Shown here in pieces: positions 34,681-47,000 of a DNA stretch of 64,000 nucleotides. The position numbers were made by a program, and so were the translations under genes. The stretch is from the NCBI RefSeq assembly GCF_004379255.2, contig NC_056039.1, forward strand, positions 8,048,501-8,112,500, written 5' to 3'. Every line of letters starts with the position of its first letter. Within the stretch, counting starts at the first letter, position 1. The notes beneath the pieces are model-generated. The model saw nothing but the letters and a program-made list of their open reading frames with translations, had not been told where the DNA came from and did not search any database. This stretch comes from Salvia splendens. Taxonomy: Eukaryota; Streptophyta; Magnoliopsida; Lamiales; Lamiaceae.

Positions 34681-37423
34681 TTAGTAGTATCTGTTTACTA
34701 TAATTCACAATTACAAATATTCTGAGTTGTAAATTAATTAAAAAAAAAATTCAAATATAGACTTTAGTAATAGATTTCTTCTCATACCAGAAAAAAAATT
34801 GTGGATGCCCATTCCATAGTAGGCAACGTAATGGGCTACACTGAGATTCTTATTCAGTTGGGCCTTTTCTATACTTATACAGCCTTTTTGTCACCTTGTT
34901 CCCTATTTAAAAAAATTAATTATAAATCATTAAGTTTCTAATTTTTCATAATTATCTCATCTATCTTCTTTTTTTGGCAAAATACACGATAATATGATAA
35001 CCAGTTTTAATTATTATTTTCATATGTTGCCATCATGTTGTAAAAAGTCACTGTGGGTCACATTCCCCAAAAGACATGTAATTATAATGAGCAATTCGTG
35101 TTGGAAAGAATCATATTACTATAATCAAGGAGTTCATCAAGGATAACAAATCAACGGATTATTCGTATATCATGAGATTTGATTACATTTAATAAAGTCA
35201 CAAATCATTAAACGATTCGTCTACTCATTTAATAAATATTATAGGCTCATTTACGCAGCCCAACTAAAAAGGACCAATTAATTTTTTAAAACATAGGCAT
35301 AGATGTTGGGTTAGCAAGTCAATAACGTCATGAAGAATGAACAACTTCGGAAATAATAAAACTAACATGGTTGATATTGGTTGACTGACTCGTCTATCCT
35401 TGATAAAAATAATAATTAGGATATCGATTTTTATCGAGCCATTTTAAATCCTTGGACCAATTTTTATTCATATTCAATATGAGAATCCAATTTATAGGCA
35501 ATACATGCTAAAACGTACTAGTAAAAAATTGAACCAATTTCTGATTACAAACAAAAAAAGATCGTTTGCGTAACAATATGGGAAAATGTTTGTCATGATC
35601 GTTTTCGTTGAAACATATATAATTGTTATGTTCATAATTTTAATTGTTAAAATAGAAATAATTATTTTTTCATTTTGATATTTAAAATATACCTTAAAAA
35701 ATAATGGCTCCAACTACCATCGGGGTCCCCAAATAAATAAATAAAAGTATTTTAGCCTTTTTATATTGCAACAATTATTGAAAGTAAAGTTGTTGAGTGC
35801 ATTTATTTAGCAGTACCACTATATCTTTTTCAATTTTTATTCTCTATTTTATCCATTTAATAAATTTGGATGGAATAAGTGATTCAAATAAACGATATTT
35901 GGTGACTTCCCGAAAGGGATAGAGTTTAGGCAATCTAATTATGTGAATAGAAAAGAAATTAATATTGAAAATCATGCGTTTGATTCATTGTAGTTGTTGA
36001 AAAATTATTATATTAGCTATATAAAGTAATTTCTAAGTGATACTATAAATTACAATTTGTGTGTCTTTTCAATGAGCTAAACTGAGTATTTTATTTATTT
36101 ATTTTTAGATGGTGCGTCGCGACTATAATGAGAGTGTTTAGTTACATATGCTTTGTTTGATATTTGAAGAATAAGAAGTGCTCTATCTTACCGGTAAATT
36201 GACGTTTTTCCTCTTATAAATAAAATATTTTCAAACTTAAATTATTTATAACAAATTGGGTTTTATGTCAATTCCACAGTTATAATATATACTACAGTAT
36301 AAAATATACTCCATTATTATGGAAATAAAATTTATATACACATATATGAAGATAAGGGAGATGATTAATATTTAAAATTTGTATAAACAAACATCTATAT
36401 CCATTTATCTTTATTCTAGTTTAAGTTTCATAGACTAAGAGATATAGTTAGAAAAAATTAAATCAAAACAGTAATGCTAGAGGTCATCAAATTATGAATA
36501 GTGATTCAATGCCTTATTAATTGAAGGTTGTTGTCGAATCTTAAATCCTACTTATGATTTTATTACCCGTAACATTCATCAAGATAGCATAATAAATGAT
36601 AAATTGCTATATATGAGTATATTAGATTTTTTTTACAAATTACATAAAGAGAGATCAATAATTCATATTGATGCAATCATGAATATCAGAATGAATATGT
36701 ATACTCAATGACTCATGCATATATCTCAATCATATCATATTCAAAAGCTAAGCCCAAAAATTATTCACGTATTCTCATCAGCACGACATTTGGAGGCGAC
36801 ATTTTCTGTCCATTATTGCAATCGTGCCAATTTCAGTCGATTACTTATTTTATTGTACCACCAAAAATATTGGTCAATTTTCATAGAAAAGATTCTTCAA
36901 AGTATCAACTTATATAATCATTAATCAAATTAATTAATAGTAATCAATAAGTAACATTCAAGTAGTGAAGATCTCATATCTATATACTACTAAAAAAAAG
37001 ATATAATCTCTATATAATTAAGCAGAGAGGTGAACGTATAGGGATCAAATCCCATCACTTTCCTTTCTCAAAATAAAAATAAAAAACAAGAATATTTTTT
37101 TATAAGCCTAGAGGAGGTGATAATACATTCAGTAATCTCGATTGGTTGTCATTACTAATATCATGAGACTATTCATCTGAGATTAAGTTGTGGGATTATG
37201 TTAGTTGGAGGGAGAAAGCTATGACTAATTATCATGAGACTATTCATCTAGGATTAAGTTGTGGAGTCCAATCTTATGAACCAAACATGATACATATTTA
37301 ATTATGAGATTTAATCTTGCCAACCGAACATCCACGTGTAGTATAAATTAACATCTTATATAATAACTGGGATTATACCTCAATCATTGCAACAATTTTA
37401 TTGAAAATTCAATTGAAAAAAAT
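34681..37423. other. Gene-free AT-rich stretch
   Basis: No gene, RNA or bounded mobile element was recognised in 2.7 kb. A short repeated phrase, ATGAGACTATTCATCT, occurs at about 37164 and 37226. The open frames at 35492-35713 and 36708-36924 lack protein character. Confidence 0.4.
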
Positions 37424-38312
37424 CAATGTTTTAAAAATCGGACCGGACCGGCCGGTACGACCGGTCGGACCGCGAACCGGTAGGTAGTCCGGTCCGGTTC
37501 ACCCCTTTAAACCACCACTGCATTGAACCGCCGTGAACCGGCCAGTCGGACCGGTTGGACCGTGAATCGGAAACCGGTTTTCTATTTTTTTTTTTAAATT
37601 TTTTAAAATTGTTGTTGATAGAGGTTAAACTCATGACCTCTCTTCTAGTTAAAAAGGCCTCTACCACTCTACCACATGGGCTCATTGAACAATTTGAACA
37701 TTAAATATTTTTATACATTAACCATTAATTTTTATCTACAAAAACTAATAATTCATTTTAATTTTATTATTCTTTAATATAATTGTTAATTATAATATAT
37801 ATAATTATTATCCTTTATATTTTAATGTTGCTCTACTTACCACCTATATTATTATTAGTACCATATAAGATTCATTATTTACTATAAATAAATTTTTTAT
37901 ATTACATACTTAATTTATATACCCTAGCTATTGACATTAATGAATAATCTTATCTAAACTAATAATAAGTACTTAATTCGTATTTAATTATATATTATTT
38001 ATGAAATAAATTTTCTTAAATTAATATAAACATTATCTATTTTAATACATGAAATATTAAATTTTTTATCTAGACTAACTAATATTAAATATATATATCA
38101 TAATATATTTACTAAATTTTAATATTATTTATATTTATACATCACTAATTATCTATAAGGTTTAATGTTTTGTGATATATTATTAATTGTAAATCATTTA
38201 CTAAATGTAATATATTTTTTTATATATTTGCAACAGTAAAACGGTTCGACCGGTTGAACCGTGAACCAGTAACGTCGCCAGTTCACTTGCCGGTCCGGTT
38301 TTTAAAACATTG
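37424..38312. mobile_element. hAT-type element with CGGACCGG repeats
   Basis: CAATGTTTTAAAAA at the left and TTTTTAAAACATTG at the right are inverted termini, flanked by AAAAAAAT on both sides (37416-37423 and 38313-38320). The target duplication is 8 bp, but its low complexity makes it weaker evidence than in the other hAT copies. Subterminal CCGGTCGGACCG and CCGGTCCGGTT motifs pair across the ends. The interior is AT-rich and carries a tRNA-like block on the minus strand (37614-37684). No protein is encoded. Confidence 0.75.
37614..37684 (-). other. tRNA-like (SINE-type) block inside hAT element
   Basis: Read on the minus strand, GTGGTAGAGTGGTAGAGG resembles a Pol III A box (tRNA D-loop) and GGTCATGAGTTTAACCTC resembles the B box (T-arm). 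They are about 30 bp apart, as in tRNA-derived SINE heads. It is not a functional tRNA: the acceptor stem and anticodon arm do not fold cleanly. Confidence 0.4.
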
Positions 38313-38320
38313 AAAAAAAT

Positions 38321-39991
38321 ATATAGTACGTGTCTACCTCCTAGCTACTTGCAAATGATAGCAAGACATAGTTTGAGTTCAACCACATAAAAAAAGAGTG
38401 ATATGTGATATGTTTCTAAATTTAATTTGAAATATATTCCCAATCATTCAAATTATTGATAATAATTTCGGTATACCAAATTACACATTATAAATATAAA
38501 TTTTAAATAAACTCTGATTATAGCTCAAACCCCATTACCACTACAATTGTACCCACTAGGGTCTAAAGAATCAAGCCTAGTCGATAATAGATGGATTAAT
38601 TTCTTGGGATTAGGTGATGCCCATTTATTATTTTATAGTAGTACAACTTTTCACACGATTAGGTGATGCCCATGAGGTGTGATGTTTATTTGCCTTCATT
38701 TTTTTTTCGATTTCAGATAGAATGTAGTATATTTTGTTCTTTCGTTAATTCAGTTAATTTTTTGTTATATTATTGTTATTTTAAACAGTTTCGTACTGCA
38801 AGCTCGCCAGTTTTTAGGTTGAGCTTTTTATACAATATAAAAAGTTAAAAATAATACTATTGGATAACTGTTTTTTTACTTATGCAAACGCTTCATATAC
38901 ATAGCAAAAAAGAAGAAAACTTAGTTAATTGAATAAAATCATATGACTGCTAAGGTATTAAAAGGATTATAAGTGGGTAGTCCTAAAAATAGTGATTAGT
39001 GGGTTAAGTGCACTTAATCCCTATAACAATTCATTGGTATATAATTTAAGGTCAAATTTATAAAGGTAATCTCATCTCCAATTACAACCACGATAGATAT
39101 ATTAAAATCGAATTGTTGGTTACGTATTTATCATGTACTCCTTCCATCTATAAAAAATAGTCATATAAGTATTAACACAAATTTTAATGCAAATTTAATA
39201 AAATGGATAAAGTAGGAGATAGAAAGAGAAAATATAGACAACATAAAAGAGAAAGATAAAAAAAATGAGCAATAAATCAAAAATAACTTACAATTTTTTG
39301 ATAATTGATAAATTGGCTAAAAATGTAAAAAGTAAGACAATTTTTAGGGCGAGGTAAATGCTATGTAGTAGTGTTTCTAAATATTGTATACTAGTAATTA
39401 ATAACTCGTACTATATATAATGAACGAAGCTTTATAGAAGACTTTGAAATGGTGTAAAATGTGCCTGCGAAAGCGAAAAAGAAAATCATTATAAATGGAA
39501 ATTTTTTTTTTCAATAGAGTTTTATTTAGAGAATCGGGCGAATATCCTAATTTTAAATTCCAAACCACGTTTTGGGAATGTGCAATGCGTAGGTCACTCA
39601 ATGAATAATTCCTCAGTCCGTGAACTATATATACTACTACTTCTTTCCACAAATGAACTACTAAAATTAAATGAAATCATTAAATTAAGTAGTTTGGGAT
39701 CGAAGGTAAATGGTTTATTGGATAGACACACATTTACCGATTAATTCGTTGTCGGTCAAATATAATGAGTGGAGGAAATAAATTAGCCTATGAATTAAGA
39801 GAATTAAAATTTATAAAAATGATAGTATTATGAAATAAAAGCTTCAATAAAGTAGGGTTGGGTCACCAACCCTATTTGTCTTTGTAGATGAATAGTCTTC
39901 TGGTTTGAAATTAAGTCCGAGCACAATAGCACATGCGATTGGGGGGACTACACACATGTGACCACTTTTGATTTTGTGACACGTCTTAAAT
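38321..39991. other. Gene-free stretch
   Basis: AT-rich, with no recognised gene. A degenerate Stowaway-like start (CTCCTTCCATCTATAAAAAA) is near 39136. An open frame at 39398-39652 shows no family resemblance. Confidence 0.4.
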
Positions 39992-39994
39992 TTA

Positions 39995-41772
39995 GAGCAT
40001 CCACAACGGCGGCCGTCCTGGCGGACGTCCGCCATTAGGCAGCAGGGAGGTGGACGCGGACGTGCGTTGCAGACACCGGAGTTCCGCGGCATTCCGGGGA
40101 CGTCCGTCGTGACGTCTGTCATTGCGGTGACACAACAGACGTCGTGAATTTTCAATTTTTTTTTTAAAAAAACTCTATATATACGGCTCGTTGAACTTCA
40201 TTTCATTCACACCACTTGTTTTAACGAGTTTCTCTCTCTCTACTTTCATTTCTTTTGAAGATAAATGGAGCACTTCGATAGTGATTCCTCTGCCACGAGC
40301 GAGTCACAAACGCCGACTTTTCCCGTTAGAGTTGGGGGAAATGCCAGCGGAAGTGCACCGATGTCCGGGATGATGCCCCAACCCCAAATGGCGGGATGAT
40401 GCCCGGGTACTACAATATGTACCCCCCTTGGTGTGGGATGATGCCCCAAATGTCTGGGATGAGTGCCGCGATGACGGGGATGATGCCTCAAATGCCTGGG
40501 ATGAGTGTCGCGATGACGGGGATGATGCCCAAATGCCCGGGTTGAGTGTCGCGATGCCCGGGATGATGCAGGGCATGCATGCCGCTGCAGGGGGAGCAGG
40601 GAGGAAGCCGGCGGGAGAAAGAGGACCATCTGGAGCATATGGGAGTGCGTCGCGCTGGTGAAGGCCGCCTGGATCAGTGTAGTCGAGGATCCCTACGTCG
40701 GGGCTAACCAGCATATCGACAGAATGTGGTGGCGCATTAGCCGAAGCTACCTCCAATTCAAACCGCCAGGTGGGAAGCCTCACGATGGAGAGCAAGGTCG
40801 GACACAGTGGGAGCGGCTGAGGAGGCAGCTAAGTCGATTTGCCGACATCTACCAAAACAATCTCCGCACGGCAACCAGCGACATGTCCGCCGATGATGTG
40901 AAGCTTCTGTCTCACCAGCAGTACCCCGACAGTGAATTGGGTTTCGGGGAATTCAAATATTAGGAGGTCTATCTTGTGGTGCAGACTTCCGCCATGTTTA
41001 GTTAGGGTGTTGAAGTTGGCTGGCCGAAGCGGACGAAGATCAACGCCTCCGGGGAGTACAGCAGCAGTGCCGGTTCCCGCGAACTCCCTGACGCCGAGGC
41101 AGAGTTCCCGACCCCTCAATCCCGCTGCCGTCGCTCGGTTGGGCAAAAGTCCGCGATGCGGATGGCAAGGGGAAGCGCCTGCGGGTTCGGATCCGAGGTC
41201 CAATCGGCAGCTCCTTCCCAGATCGATCCCGAGCTCCCCTCACTCGCCCGCATACAGCAGCATGATTCACTTTTAATCACCATGGATAAGTGGCTTGCAG
41301 CGACTGACCCCTTATACAAGTTGATGCTGAAGGATGTCATCGACAGTATGCGGCGCGATTTGGGGATGCCACCCCTGCCCGATTGTGACGACGGGACTGG
41401 CGGCGGGGACGACGAGGAGTGAGACGGGGGCCTCATTTGTCGAAGCTTGAGGTTGTTTTTTTTAACTATGTATTTTTTTAATAATTATATATGTTTTTTG
41501 TTTTAAATAAAATGGTTGCATTTTCTCCGTATTCGTGTCAAAATTTTAATTCCGTAAATTGTTTAGTTCCGTAAATTGTTTAATTTGGTGAATTTGTGAA
41601 TTTTTATTATTGTGGGATGTCCGTCGGGATGTCCTTAGGATGTCCGCCATTGTGCAGTGGGATGTCCTTATGACGTGGCAGTGCAGTGTGATGTCCTTAT
41701 GACGTGGCATGAGGTGTTTTTGAGAAGTCCATCGGGATGTCCGCCGGGACATCCGTCCCATTGAGGATGCTC
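39995..41772 (+). mobile_element. Harbinger family B element carrying only ORF1
   Basis: GAGCATCCACAACGGCGG at the left and the complement of GAGCATCCTCAATGG at the right, flanked by TTA (39992-39994, 41773-41775). The leader (TATATATAC, then TTCATTCACACCACTTG, then TCTCTCTCTCTAC) matches the leader of the transposase element 55137-57067. The 3' region (AATTCCGTAAATTG, GGTGAATTTGTGA, GATGTCC and TGACGTGGCA repeats) matches that element's other end. Between them lies not a transposase but a decayed ORF1 (40265-41422). The element thus seems to be the ORF1 half of a split two-gene family. Confidence 0.8.
40265..41422 (+). pseudogene. Decayed Harbinger ORF1 (Myb/SANT-like accessory protein)
   Basis: The frame opens at an ATG (MEHFDSDSSATSESQTP) and meets a stop at 40397-40399 after a one-base loss. 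It then shows a Met/Gly/Pro-rich repeat of the GMMPQMPGMSVAM type, made by a roughly 60-bp tandem DNA repeat (40434-40560). The next block, in another frame, contains KAAWISVVEDPYVGANQ and RMWWRISRSY followed by WERLRRQLSRFADIYQNN. This looks like the Myb/trihelix-like ORF1 of PIF/Pong elements, often annotated as glutathione S-transferase T3-like or NAM-associated. The acidic C-terminus LKDVIDSMRRDLGMPPLP...GGGDDEE is in a third frame. At least three frame disruptions make it a pseudogene. In intact elements ORF1 helps the transposase bind and mobilise DNA; that role is inferred by family. Confidence 0.7.
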
Positions 41773-41775
41773 TTA

Positions 41776-42710
41776 GGACCCTCCAAGCTTTCTAACAATT
41801 TAAAAAATAGGCAACCAAAAACATTATCCGAAAATATATTTTCTAAAGTAGGAAATGCGTAAGAATTAATTAATCATAATGACCTAGTACGATGCCAGAA
41901 GTTCGATCGTAGGTACTACAATGGAATTAATTAGAAAAGAAAAAGAAGAAATGGTTCTATACACTTCTTTTATATCACTTCTTTTTATTATTATAGGAGT
42001 ATATCAATAAATAATAAAACTAATTTTTAATTAAATTCACTTATTTTTTTTATTGTTATAGGAGTATATCAATAAATAACAAAACTATTTTTTAATTAAA
42101 TTCACTTAAATTCAAAAATTTAAGGATATTATGTACTTCGTATATATACATATACATTTATCTTTTCTCTTCTAGTATTTTGTTTAAAACTACTACTATA
42201 TAAAATGTTTCAATTTTGTCTAATGAACAAATTGCTTTTAACTTCCTTTTAGATTGAAAATATTATAGCTTTGTCTGTATTATCGAGTGGATAATTCTGC
42301 CCACTCTTGTCTTATAGTAATATAACATGCACATTACTAGTAATATTAATTTATATTGCATACATGTTATCTGTATTTTAAATTTACTATATGAAATTCT
42401 TATCATTCGTTCATTTATAATTAATACAAATAAAATATATATCATTCATTTGTAAAGATAATTCAAGAAAGATTGTCATTTTAGCTAACCTATTATTCCC
42501 ACTCCACACTGTCCCAATAAATAAATCCTTAATTCTTCTTTTTATTTGTTTCAAAATATGTCTACTTTTATAATTTAAATTTTTTAATTTGCCTACTAAA
42601 ATAACGTTCTGTGATGTCGGTGGACGGTGAAGATAATATTGTAGCATGAGACAACGAATAAGAGTATAATTGTAGATACAGTACTTTTAAAAATCATTAA
42701 ACATTAACCC
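41776..42710. other. Gene-free stretch
   Basis: AT-rich. A tandem phrase (TTTTTATTATTATAGGAGTA, then TATCAATAAATAA) occurs twice, about 65 bp apart, near 41980 and 42045. No gene was recognised. Confidence 0.45.
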
Positions 42711-43020
42711 AAGGAGTGTGGTTGAGTGGCATTGGACTCGTCCATCCTTAATCAAATGGTTAGGGGATCGATCCGACTGACGCATTGGTTTCCGCGCCCG
42801 AACCGTGAAACTGCCGGTTAACCGGCGGTTCCGAACCGTCCCGAACCTGCGGTTCAGTGACGGTTCCGGTTCGAAAATTCTTGAACCTAAACCGGACCGC
42901 GGTTCGAATTGCGACGGTTCCAGTTCGAGGAAATTGCCACGGTTCTGGTTCGGAACCGGAACCGGCGGTTCCGGTTCGCCGGTTAACCGCCGGAACCGGA
43001 ACCAGTGGGCATCTCTAACA
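42711..43020. other. tRNA-like block next to CGGTTCCGG-rich hAT-like fragment
   Basis: GTGTGGTTGAGTGGC (A-box-like) and GGGGATCGATCCG (B-box-like) at about 42715-42775 give a tRNA-like head. Next to it is a GC-rich block (GAACCGTGAAACTGCCGG ... GGCATCTCTAAC) of inverted GGTTCCGGTTCG repeats to about 43020, like the subterminal parts of hAT elements in this window. No target duplication was found, so the class is tentative. Confidence 0.4.
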
Positions 43021-43400
43021 GGGCCTGGGTCCGTCCTCATATCAAAGAAAAAGTCCTTTAACCGTCCTTTGAAAGTCCTCAAAGAAAAAGTCACTGGGTC
43101 CGTCCTTAAAGGGGTATGGGTCCGTCCTCAAAGGGGTATGGAGCAACTTTAAATCCTTGGGCCGGTCATTGGGTCCGTCCTCAAAGGGGTATGGAGCAGC
43201 TTTAAATCCTTGGGTCTGGATCCGTCCTCATTTCAAAGAAAAAGTCACTGGCTCCGTCCTTAAAGGGTCAGGTCCGTCCTCAAAGGGGTCCTTAAAGGGC
43301 CGGGTCCGTCCTCAAAGGGGTATGAAGCAGCTTTAAATCCTTGGGCCAGCGGTCCTCAAAGAAAAAGTCATTAGCAGTCCTCAAAAAAAAAAGTCCCTCC
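43021..43400. repeat. Irregular minisatellite, GGGTCCGTCCTCAAAGG units
   Basis: Mixed tandem units of GGGTCCGTCCT(C/T)AAAGG, GGTATGGAGCAGCTTTAAA, TCCTTGGGCC and AAAGAAAAAGTCACTGG repeat in changing order. There are about nine GTCCGTCCT(C/T) cores. Non-coding. Confidence 0.65.
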
Positions 43401-44085
43401 CTCGGTGGATACCCTTTTGGTAATTACCAAAAAAAATATTAAACATTGGTAACCTGTGTTGCACTCATTCGATCTCGAGATAAAAATGGCAATTTCCTAA
43501 AATCGAATAAATAAATCCACTGTTATCAAATGACTTTCCTAATTATTAACCGTATGATTCTGTTGCAATTCCGAGAGCACGATTGTCGTGTCGTTCGAGT
43601 TTCGAGCTTATCATATCATTTTAATCATACGGCGCAGAAAATGGGAAAAAAAACAGATTTTTGAAATTAATTTATTTTCCCTTGTAAAAATATGATAAAA
43701 AAGTAATTGAAATTTGGTGTATATAAACAAAACAGCCACCGTCACACTTCTAATCTCATGCGCATTCGAGCAGCATTGCTGCAGAGGCTGAACCCAAAAC
43801 GACGACGAAAACGTCACGTGGCGCAGCAGTAGTTAGCGTGCCGTCGCCGGCGCACGTTAGCTATCTTCCGGAACTGTTTTTCAGTTAATTCTTCGTCTGT
43901 TTCTTTCTCTTAAGACAAAGGAAAGCTATATCACAAAGGGATAAGAATACAAGTGCCGAAAGTAACAAAACCCCAAATTAAAGAAAAAGAGCAGGATTTC
44001 CGATTTCCACCTTTAAATAGCAGCCAAAATCCGAAGGAAAGAAATTATAGGTGCTGTATTTGTACAAGGAAAACGAGAGCTAGCA
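43401..44085 (+). promoter_or_regulatory. BGAL8 upstream region with G-box
   Basis: No other gene was seen. CACGTGGC at 43815-43822 is a G-box/ABRE core, bound by bZIP and bHLH factors in plants. GTATATAAAC near 43720 and TTTAAATAG near 44011 are possible TATA boxes, with the second in better distance for a short leader. Regulation by ABA or light is inference from the motif only. Confidence 0.4.
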
Positions 44086-47000
44086 ATGGCGGTTTCGTTG
44101 TACGGCTTATTTTGTTTGCTGTTGCTGACGACGACGTCGTTCTGTTTTGCCGCCAACGTGACGTACGATCACCGCGCGCTGGTGATAGACGGAAAGCGGA
44201 GGGTTCTCGTCTCCGGCTCCATCCACTACCCGCGCAGCACTCCTGATGTTAGTACGGAGCTCGCATTTTTCACGCGCACACACAGTAGATACATTTTTAT
44301 GAATGGAAATGTGATGTTTTCCTTTTTTGTTGTGCTTGGGATCAGATGTGGCCGGACTTGATACAGAAATCCAAAGACGGAGGATTGGATGTGATAGAGA
44401 CTTACGTTTTCTGGAATTTGCATGAACCAGTTCGCGGCAAGGTGATTGCTCATTTTATTGTTTGTTAATCTATGTTTTCGAAAAATGCGATTATCTCTCT
44501 ATTTCTCGTTGTTGATTTGGTTTTGTGGTGCTTTTCTCTGGCATGATTATCCCTAACTTGGATGTATGATTTTGTTTAATGGAGAAAAAAGGGGAAAGTG
44601 GAGTAATGACGAAGAAAAGGCAAAGAATAAGTTTTTTCTGATTTTCCAGTTTCTTGATCGAAAAGTAGTGAACTTTTTGAAGTAAATTATTTAGTAATGT
44701 GGTTGAGTCCGCGTTTTCAATCATTGTTGTTGGGGCTATTGATTAAGATTTGTTTTGATAACTGAAAGTCAATTATGGAGAGTGTGAAAGAAAGAAAAAA
44801 TACTTAATAGAGAAAAGTGACGCTTACGGTTTGAAATTGAATTTTGCAGTATGATTTTGAAGGCAGAAATGATTTGGTGAAATTTGTGAAGTTGGTGAAG
44901 GAGGCTGGTCTGTTTGTTCATTTACGAATCGGTCCCTATGTCTGTGCTGAATGGAATTATGGGTAATTTAAGATTTTCCTCCATTTATCAAGAAAGAATA
45001 GCACTTTTATATCTTGGTTTTGTTAATGTATAAAAATATGGAGATGATTATGTGTGTCATGGTTGAAATGAGAACTGCTAATCTATTTTCGAACAGTGGA
45101 TTTCCTCTTTGGCTGCATTTTATACCTGGAATCAAGCTCCGGACAGATAATGAGCCTTTCAAGGTTGCTATTCTCGCATCGCTTTCTTTCATTTTGATTT
45201 GGCTGTAATTGTTGGTTGTTTCTTTGAACACTAGCATAACCTAAAATGCAATGGATTAATGGGATATTGCAGGCTGAAATGAAGAGATTCACAGCCAAGA
45301 TTGTGGACTTGATGAAACAAGAAAATCTGTATGCATCACAGGGAGGCCCCATAATTTTGTCTCAGGTTGAATGCTCTAAGAATCATGTTTTAGCATCTTT
45401 ATAGCTATAAGTGCTCAAGGATCTCGTGTATGTCCAACATTTCAGATAGAAAATGAGTATGGAAATATTGATTCTGCTTATGGTGGTGGTGCTAAACCGT
45501 ACATAACCTGGGCTGCAACAATGGCCACCTCACTGAATACAGGAGTGCCCTGGGTTATGTGCCAGCAAAAAGATGCTCCTAATCCTATTGTAAGTTCTGG
45601 TTTCATAATTCCACCTGTAATTAGAGCCAAGCTCGATGGCTACTTCAGCAGATGATAAATCCAATCTAATAAACTGCATTCCCTCCTGAATAATACAGAT
45701 TGACACTTGCAATGGGTTTTACTGTGACCAGTACACCCCAAATTCCAATAACAAGCCAAAAATGTGGACGGAAAACTGGAGCGGATGGTACAACTTTAGA
45801 TAATGCTTGATCATTGTTAAACTGCATTGTGGTTCTTTGTTTAGTATCTTTGGGGCTGTCTAACTTTTCCTGCATGTGTTGTTAATAAAACACCAGGTTC
45901 TCTTCATTCGGTGATCCTCTGCCATATAGACCTACGGAAGATGTTGCTTTTGCTGTTGCACGCTTTTACCAGCTCGGGGGAACCTTCCAGAACTATTACA
46001 TGGTATATATATAGCTGTCGTTTACATTGGATATATGCAAGAACTTGTCATATGAATTGTATTGCATTTTTCAGTACCACGGTGGGACTAACTTTGGTCG
46101 CTCGAGTGGTGGACCTTTCATTACCACAACCTATGATTATGATGCTCCAATTGATGAGTATGGTATGTCATTCCTTTGTCTAATATCTGTTTCTTCACTA
46201 CAACAAGTTTAGGTTGTGAAATTTGATGAGTTTCCAACAGCTATTAACAACAATGTCTAATATGATACGGACATCCAGAGAGTATATTTTTTCTTGTTTC
46301 AATGTAATATTTTCTGATATGGATTCATGAATGTGTATTGACTGCTCTGTTTAGGCCTTCTGAGGCAACCAAAATGGGGTCACTTGAAAGATGTACACAA
46401 GGCTATAAAACTTTGTGAAGAGGCAATGGTGGAAACTGATCCAAAAACCACATCTCTCGGTTCAAATTTGGAGGTATAACATCTTCTCCCTACAAGGTTC
46501 TACTCATTAAGAAGCATGTCTCTCTCTTTCGAATCATCATTACGCTACTCTTGGCTCCAACTTCTTGTTCTGGATCTTTCTTGCTGTTTTAACAAGGCAT
46601 ATTTTCAATAGCATTTTATTCACAAATTTCTATCTCTGAATTAAGATTATTGCAACTTCTCCTGAAAATGTAATTTTCTGTCTCAGGCTAGTGTATATAA
46701 AACAGAATCAGGAAAGTGTGCTGCTTTTCTTGCAAATGTTGGCACACAATCGGATGCCACGGTGAAGTTCAATGGAAATTCCTATAGTTTGCCTGCTTGG
46801 TCTGTCAGCATCTTACCTGACTGCAAGAATGTGGTCCTCAATACTGCAAAAGTATGCATTGCAAGCCTTAATATTGCATTTCTCCTTTCCAACCATGAAC
46901 CTTGGAGATTTGATACTTGAACTCCAAAGCAATTGAAATTTTATCCTTCAATGTTATAATATCTCTAATAAGTCACTAGCAGATTTCAGTCAGAAGCTAA

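Noticed and set aside
42711..42780. Functional tRNA gene
   Set aside because: Only box-like motifs are present; no cloverleaf with acceptor stem and anticodon could be folded by hand. The same holds for 37614-37684 and 58640-58690.
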